A stretch of 64,000 bases of DNA from CAVVIH01 sp963748295 (GTDB lineage: Bacteria; Acidobacteriota; Vicinamibacteria; Vicinamibacterales; 2-12-FULL-66-21), in the NCBI GenBank assembly GCA_963748295.1, contig CAVVIH010000004.1, forward strand, positions 248,001 through 312,000, read 5' to 3'. Under the pieces are notes generated by a model, which was given only the letters and a program-made list of their open reading frames with translations, made no database searches and was not told where the DNA came from. Numbering within the stretch: the first letter of the stretch is position 1; the number at the start of each line of letters is the position of its first letter. Of this stretch, positions 61,283-64,000 are shown one piece after another. The position numbers and the translations under genes are program-made.

Positions 61283-62431
61283 TCAGCGCTTCTTGAAGAC
61301 CTTGCCTTCCTTCATCACGAAGCTGACCTGCTGCAAGGTGCGCAGATCCTGGAGCGGGTTCCCGTCGACGCCGATGACGTCGGCCAGCCGGCCCGGCGCG
61401 AGCGCGCCGACGTCTGCGGGCATGCCCACTGCACGGGCGGCGGACAGGGTGGCGGCACGAAGTGCCGAGAGCGGATCGAGGCCGATCGACGCCAGGTGCT
61501 CGAATTCTCGTGCGTTGGCGCCGTGCGGAATCACGCCGGCGTCAGTTCCAAACGCGACAGGCAATCCCGCTGCGACGGCGGCGCGCATGCGAGTGTGCAA
61601 TGCCGACAAGTTTTCCGGCGGCGCCGTGGAGAGCGAAAAGAGAGTCGGCAGCTGGTGGACTCCGCGCGTTTTCATCACGAGGACGGTTTCCGGGGAAGGG
61701 AAGCCGGCATGGGCAACCAGATCCGCGCCAAGCCGCACGGCCAGGCTGATGCCGCCTTCGCTCAGCGCATGCACGGCGACGCGCTTTCCAAGGCGGTGCG
61801 CTTCATCGATTGCGGCGAAGAGCTCGTCGTCGCTGATTTCGTACTTGGCCGGGTCCTTGACCGCCTCGACCAGCCATCCGGTCACGCAGACCTTGATGAG
61901 ATCGGCGCCCCGGTCGACGTCTTCGCGAACCCGCTTTCGGAATGCATCGGCGCCGCGGACGCCGATGCCACTGAAGTCGCAGATTCCGCCGCTGATCCCG
62001 AGCCATGGGCCGGAGGCTACAACCCGCGGACCCTCGACTTTGCCGGCTTTGATGGCGTCGCGGAGAGAAATGTTCGCGTAGCCTAGCGCGCCAAGATCCT
62101 GAACCGTCGTGAAACCTGCGTCCAGCGTCGCGCGCGCATTGGCCGAAGGCTGACCTGCGAGCGTCAAGTGCACGTGCGCGTCAATGAGCCCTGGAAGCAC
62201 GGTTGTCGCCGGTAGATCGATGACCGACGCGTTTGCCGGAACGGGCGTATCGGCAATCGATCCCGCCGCGACGATCCGGTCTCCTCGGATGACGACGGTG
62301 GCGTTGTCGATCAGCCGGCCGCGATCGACGTCCACCATGGCCTTCGCCCGGATCGCGACGGTTGGCTCCTGCGCCTGCAGGTGCAAGAGGAGGATCGCGA
62401 GGCACGCGGCGGCCGCTGCGGCCGGCTTCAC
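61283..62431 (-). CDS. Secreted amidohydrolase family protein
   Basis: A 382-residue metal-dependent hydrolase, related to the preceding one. ATG at 62431 overlaps the stop of the upstream CocE-type gene (ATGA). Signal peptide AAAAACLAILLLHLQAQ. The HxH motif is in LIDAHVHLTLAG. The Lys is in LIKVCVTGW, and further ligands are RVAVHALSEGG, LVAHAGFPSP and AFGTDAGVIPHG (Asp). The C-terminus GALAPGRLADVIGVDGNPLQ is typical of the imidazolonepropionase/prolidase-like subgroup. A short 45-bp gap leads to the next amidohydrolase, so all three are probably one transcript. Substrate unknown; peptide-derived compounds are plausible from the neighbours. Confidence 0.9.
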   Translation of the reverse strand: MKPAAAAAACLAILLLHLQAQEPTVAIRAKAMVDVDRGRLIDNATVVIRGDRIVAAGSIADTPVPANASVIDLPATTVLPGLIDAHVHLTLAGQPSANARATLDAGFTTVQDLGALGYANISLRDAIKAGKVEGPRVVASGPWLGISGGICDFSGIGVRGADAFRKRVREDVDRGADLIKVCVTGWLVEAVKDPAKYEISDDELFAAIDEAHRLGKRVAVHALSEGGISLAVRLGADLVAHAGFPSPETVLVMKTRGVHQLPTLFSLSTAPPENLSALHTRMRAAVAAGLPVAFGTDAGVIPHGANAREFEHLASIGLDPLSALRAATLSAARAVGMPADVGALAPGRLADVIGVDGNPLQDLRTLQQVSFVMKEGKVFKKR

Positions 62432-63999
62432 GGCCGATCTCCGCCTGGAATGATCGGCAGCACGATGTGCGACGGGTGGACGCCGGTGTGATGGACGGTG
62501 TTCCGCGCGGTCAGCCAGCGAGTCTCGTCGTAGTTGTTCCCGCCGGTATTCAGGTTCCGGTCGTACCTCGGAAAACTGCTGCTCGAGATCTCGAGTCTGA
62601 TGCGGTGACCCGGGCCGAAGTAGTTGCTCGTCGCTTTCAGATCGATGCGGACGCGGTAGGTGTCGTCGGGACGCATCCAGACACTCTTGGTAAAGCCATC
62701 ACGGTAACGGGCACGAAGAATCGACTCCTGGATGTTGTAGGCCGTCCCGTCAGGGTAGACGTCCACCAGCTTCGCGGTGAAATCGGTGTCTCGGGCGGTG
62801 GAGGAAACGTGCAGTATGACTTCGAGCGGCCCGGTCACTTCGAGCCCGCGCTCGAGCGGCGGCGTGCTGTAGACCAGCACGTCGTGACGCTGTTCCACTT
62901 CCGACTGATCGAACGCACCAGACGCTGCTTCGGAGCTTCCCGAACAACAGCCTGGACCGCCGACAGACGGCACTGGTGAAGCTGGATCGTACACGTAGAC
63001 GTCCGGCGGCTCCGTGCCGGGCGGCGTGGCGTTCAATGCACCGTCGCCGAATCTGCTGTTCGCCCGCCCCCCGCTGTGCAAGTAGTACTTCACATACTGC
63101 GTGCGGGCGAGCGGCCACTCGTGCTCGTCACGCCAGACGTTGCGGCCCATGACATAGAGCCGGACCTTGGGCATGGCCGTCACGCGGTTCTCGACGCCCT
63201 TCAGCCAGTACTCGAACCAGCGAAGATACAGGTCCCTGTACGCGAGTCGAGCATCCCCGAGATCGCGCTTGCCGACAATCGTCCGGTCGGTTGCCGCCTC
63301 CGACCTGCAGTGCTCCGTCGGCGAGACGATGATGAACTGGTTGTCCCGCGCGCGGGCGCTCTCGGCGTTCGTTCGAAACTGGTTGAATTGCTGCAAGGTT
63401 TCGGCGACGCCGAAGTCGTACCAGGAATTGACCTGCAGACTGGGCACGTCGAACCGATCGGCCGGCTTGATGTATCCGAACTGGTCCCACCACGGATCTC
63501 CCGGCGCGTGCGAGACGAAATCCTCGAAGTCGGTCGGCGGCCCGCCCGCCTTCTTCATCATGTCTACGACCGGCAGGCTGTTCCAGATCGGCCGGTAGTC
63601 CGGGATCGGCGGGAGCACGGGACCAATCTCGAAATACTGGCGGGCTCCTGGCGGCATGTCTTCCGGGTACTTCAGGTATCGCTTGCTGCCAGAACCGCGG
63701 AACCAGCCGAGGGCGCCTGCCAGCTCGATCGCGCCTCCGTCGATGGTTCCGAAGTAGCGGTAGTGAATCGAGCTGCCGGCAGCCTGCGGCAGCATGGCGG
63801 TGTGATGAGGATTGCGGGTGCGCGCCTGCATCACCTGCGTGTCACCCAGGTAGGAGCATCCGTAGGTTCCCACCTTCCCGCTGGACCACGGCTGCGTCGC
63901 CAGCCACGTCGTCGCATCCGATCCGTCGGCGACGTCGTCTTTCGAGATCGTGTAGCTCCCTTCGGATTCGAACTTGCCCCGGGTGTCCTGGACGGCCAC
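62428..63999 (-). CDS. CocE/NonD-type alpha/beta hydrolase (X-Pro dipeptidyl-peptidase family), 5' cut by window edge
   Basis: A 523-residue C-terminal part of a serine hydrolase. AVQDTRGKFESEGSYTISKD is the S15 motif and VGTYGCSYLGDTQ holds the nucleophile Ser (Gly-x-Ser-Tyr). FDVPSLQVNSWYDFGVAETL and IIVSPTEHCRS carry the Asp and His regions, and the jelly-roll C-terminal domain (LEVTGPLEVILHVSSTARDT, DFTAKLVDVYPDGTAYNI, RIRLEISSSSFPRYDRNLNT) is complete. The N-terminus with any signal peptide lies beyond 64000. Family members hydrolyse cocaine, acyl esters or X-Pro peptides. It is first in the run with two amidohydrolases; the stop overlaps the next start. Confidence 0.9.
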   Translation of the reverse strand: MAVQDTRGKFESEGSYTISKDDVADGSDATTWLATQPWSSGKVGTYGCSYLGDTQVMQARTRNPHHTAMLPQAAGSSIHYRYFGTIDGGAIELAGALGWFRGSGSKRYLKYPEDMPPGARQYFEIGPVLPPIPDYRPIWNSLPVVDMMKKAGGPPTDFEDFVSHAPGDPWWDQFGYIKPADRFDVPSLQVNSWYDFGVAETLQQFNQFRTNAESARARDNQFIIVSPTEHCRSEAATDRTIVGKRDLGDARLAYRDLYLRWFEYWLKGVENRVTAMPKVRLYVMGRNVWRDEHEWPLARTQYVKYYLHSGGRANSRFGDGALNATPPGTEPPDVYVYDPASPVPSVGGPGCCSGSSEAASGAFDQSEVEQRHDVLVYSTPPLERGLEVTGPLEVILHVSSTARDTDFTAKLVDVYPDGTAYNIQESILRARYRDGFTKSVWMRPDDTYRVRIDLKATSNYFGPGHRIRLEISSSSFPRYDRNLNTGGNNYDETRWLTARNTVHHTGVHPSHIVLPIIPGGDRP

Positions 64000-64000
64000 G

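Overview
The window is GC-rich, densely packed bacterial chromosome. The gene content suggests an Acidobacteriota member, most likely of the Vicinamibacteria type. The evidence is three PadR-regulator plus orphan MacB/FtsX-type permease pairs (the ADOP architecture), secreted M14 and M28 peptidases, amidohydrolases with N-terminal signal peptides, a PEP-CTERM protein, and GTG/TTG starts with 4-bp ATGA/GTGA overlaps. No rRNA, tRNA, CRISPR, transposase or prophage gene was recognised. At least sixteen genes are broken by one or more frame changes although both halves remain conserved, most densely at 7.6-11.3 kb. The simplest reading is uncorrected single-base indels in the assembly, so several entries join two or more reading frames.

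Layout. 1-7.7 kb: end of a TRAP permease, a pilin-like protein, a secreted M14 carboxypeptidase, a histone-H1-like basic protein and an M28 peptidase. 7.7-13.7 kb: a HerA-like ATPase, a metallophosphoesterase, and a membrane/kinase-fold protein with a small partner. 13.8-23.3 kb: two PadR-permease pairs around a PQQ-propeller and YHS-domain operon. 23.4-29.7 kb: a methyltransferase, a membrane glycosyltransferase, and a methionine-branch operon (homoserine dehydrogenase, aspartate kinase, trans-sulfuration enzyme) behind a SAM-I (S-box) riboswitch, with a divergent LysE exporter. 29.9-38.5 kb: DUF1028, nucleotidyltransferase, EEP hydrolase, DUF2585, response regulator, bactofilin, a second M14 carboxypeptidase, TerB-like, MliC-like and YdeI-like genes. 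38.6-39.5 kb: a large repeat array. 39.5-47.6 kb: MATE pump, pruA, two tiny paralogues, a DUF457 membrane protein and the third PadR-permease pair. 47.7-52.5 kb: a sulfur-transport / MBL-rhodanese / thrC / thrB operon. 52.4-55.9 kb: an opposing operon of a GH109-like oxidoreductase, a nucleotidyltransferase and a galactokinase-like kinase. 56.3-59.3 kb: a CueR-CopA copper operon. 59.1-64 kb: a PEP-CTERM protein, two amidohydrolases and a CocE-type hydrolase cut by the right edge.

The most unusual feature is non-coding. Many intergenic spacers are built from short reiterated words, a different word at each locus: ATCCGCG doublets at 10-bp pitch, GGGAGTT and GGCGTTC heptamers, GAGATCAC, ACTTCTT, CTTCGACTCGCTC and GTAGCGCAG palindromes. 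These blocks usually start at or within a few bases of a stop codon. Between several convergent gene pairs they fill the whole spacer from one stop codon to the other. Two arrays of the ATCCGCG family, 20 kb apart, meet their neighbouring genes with the same stop-codon-GACGC junction.
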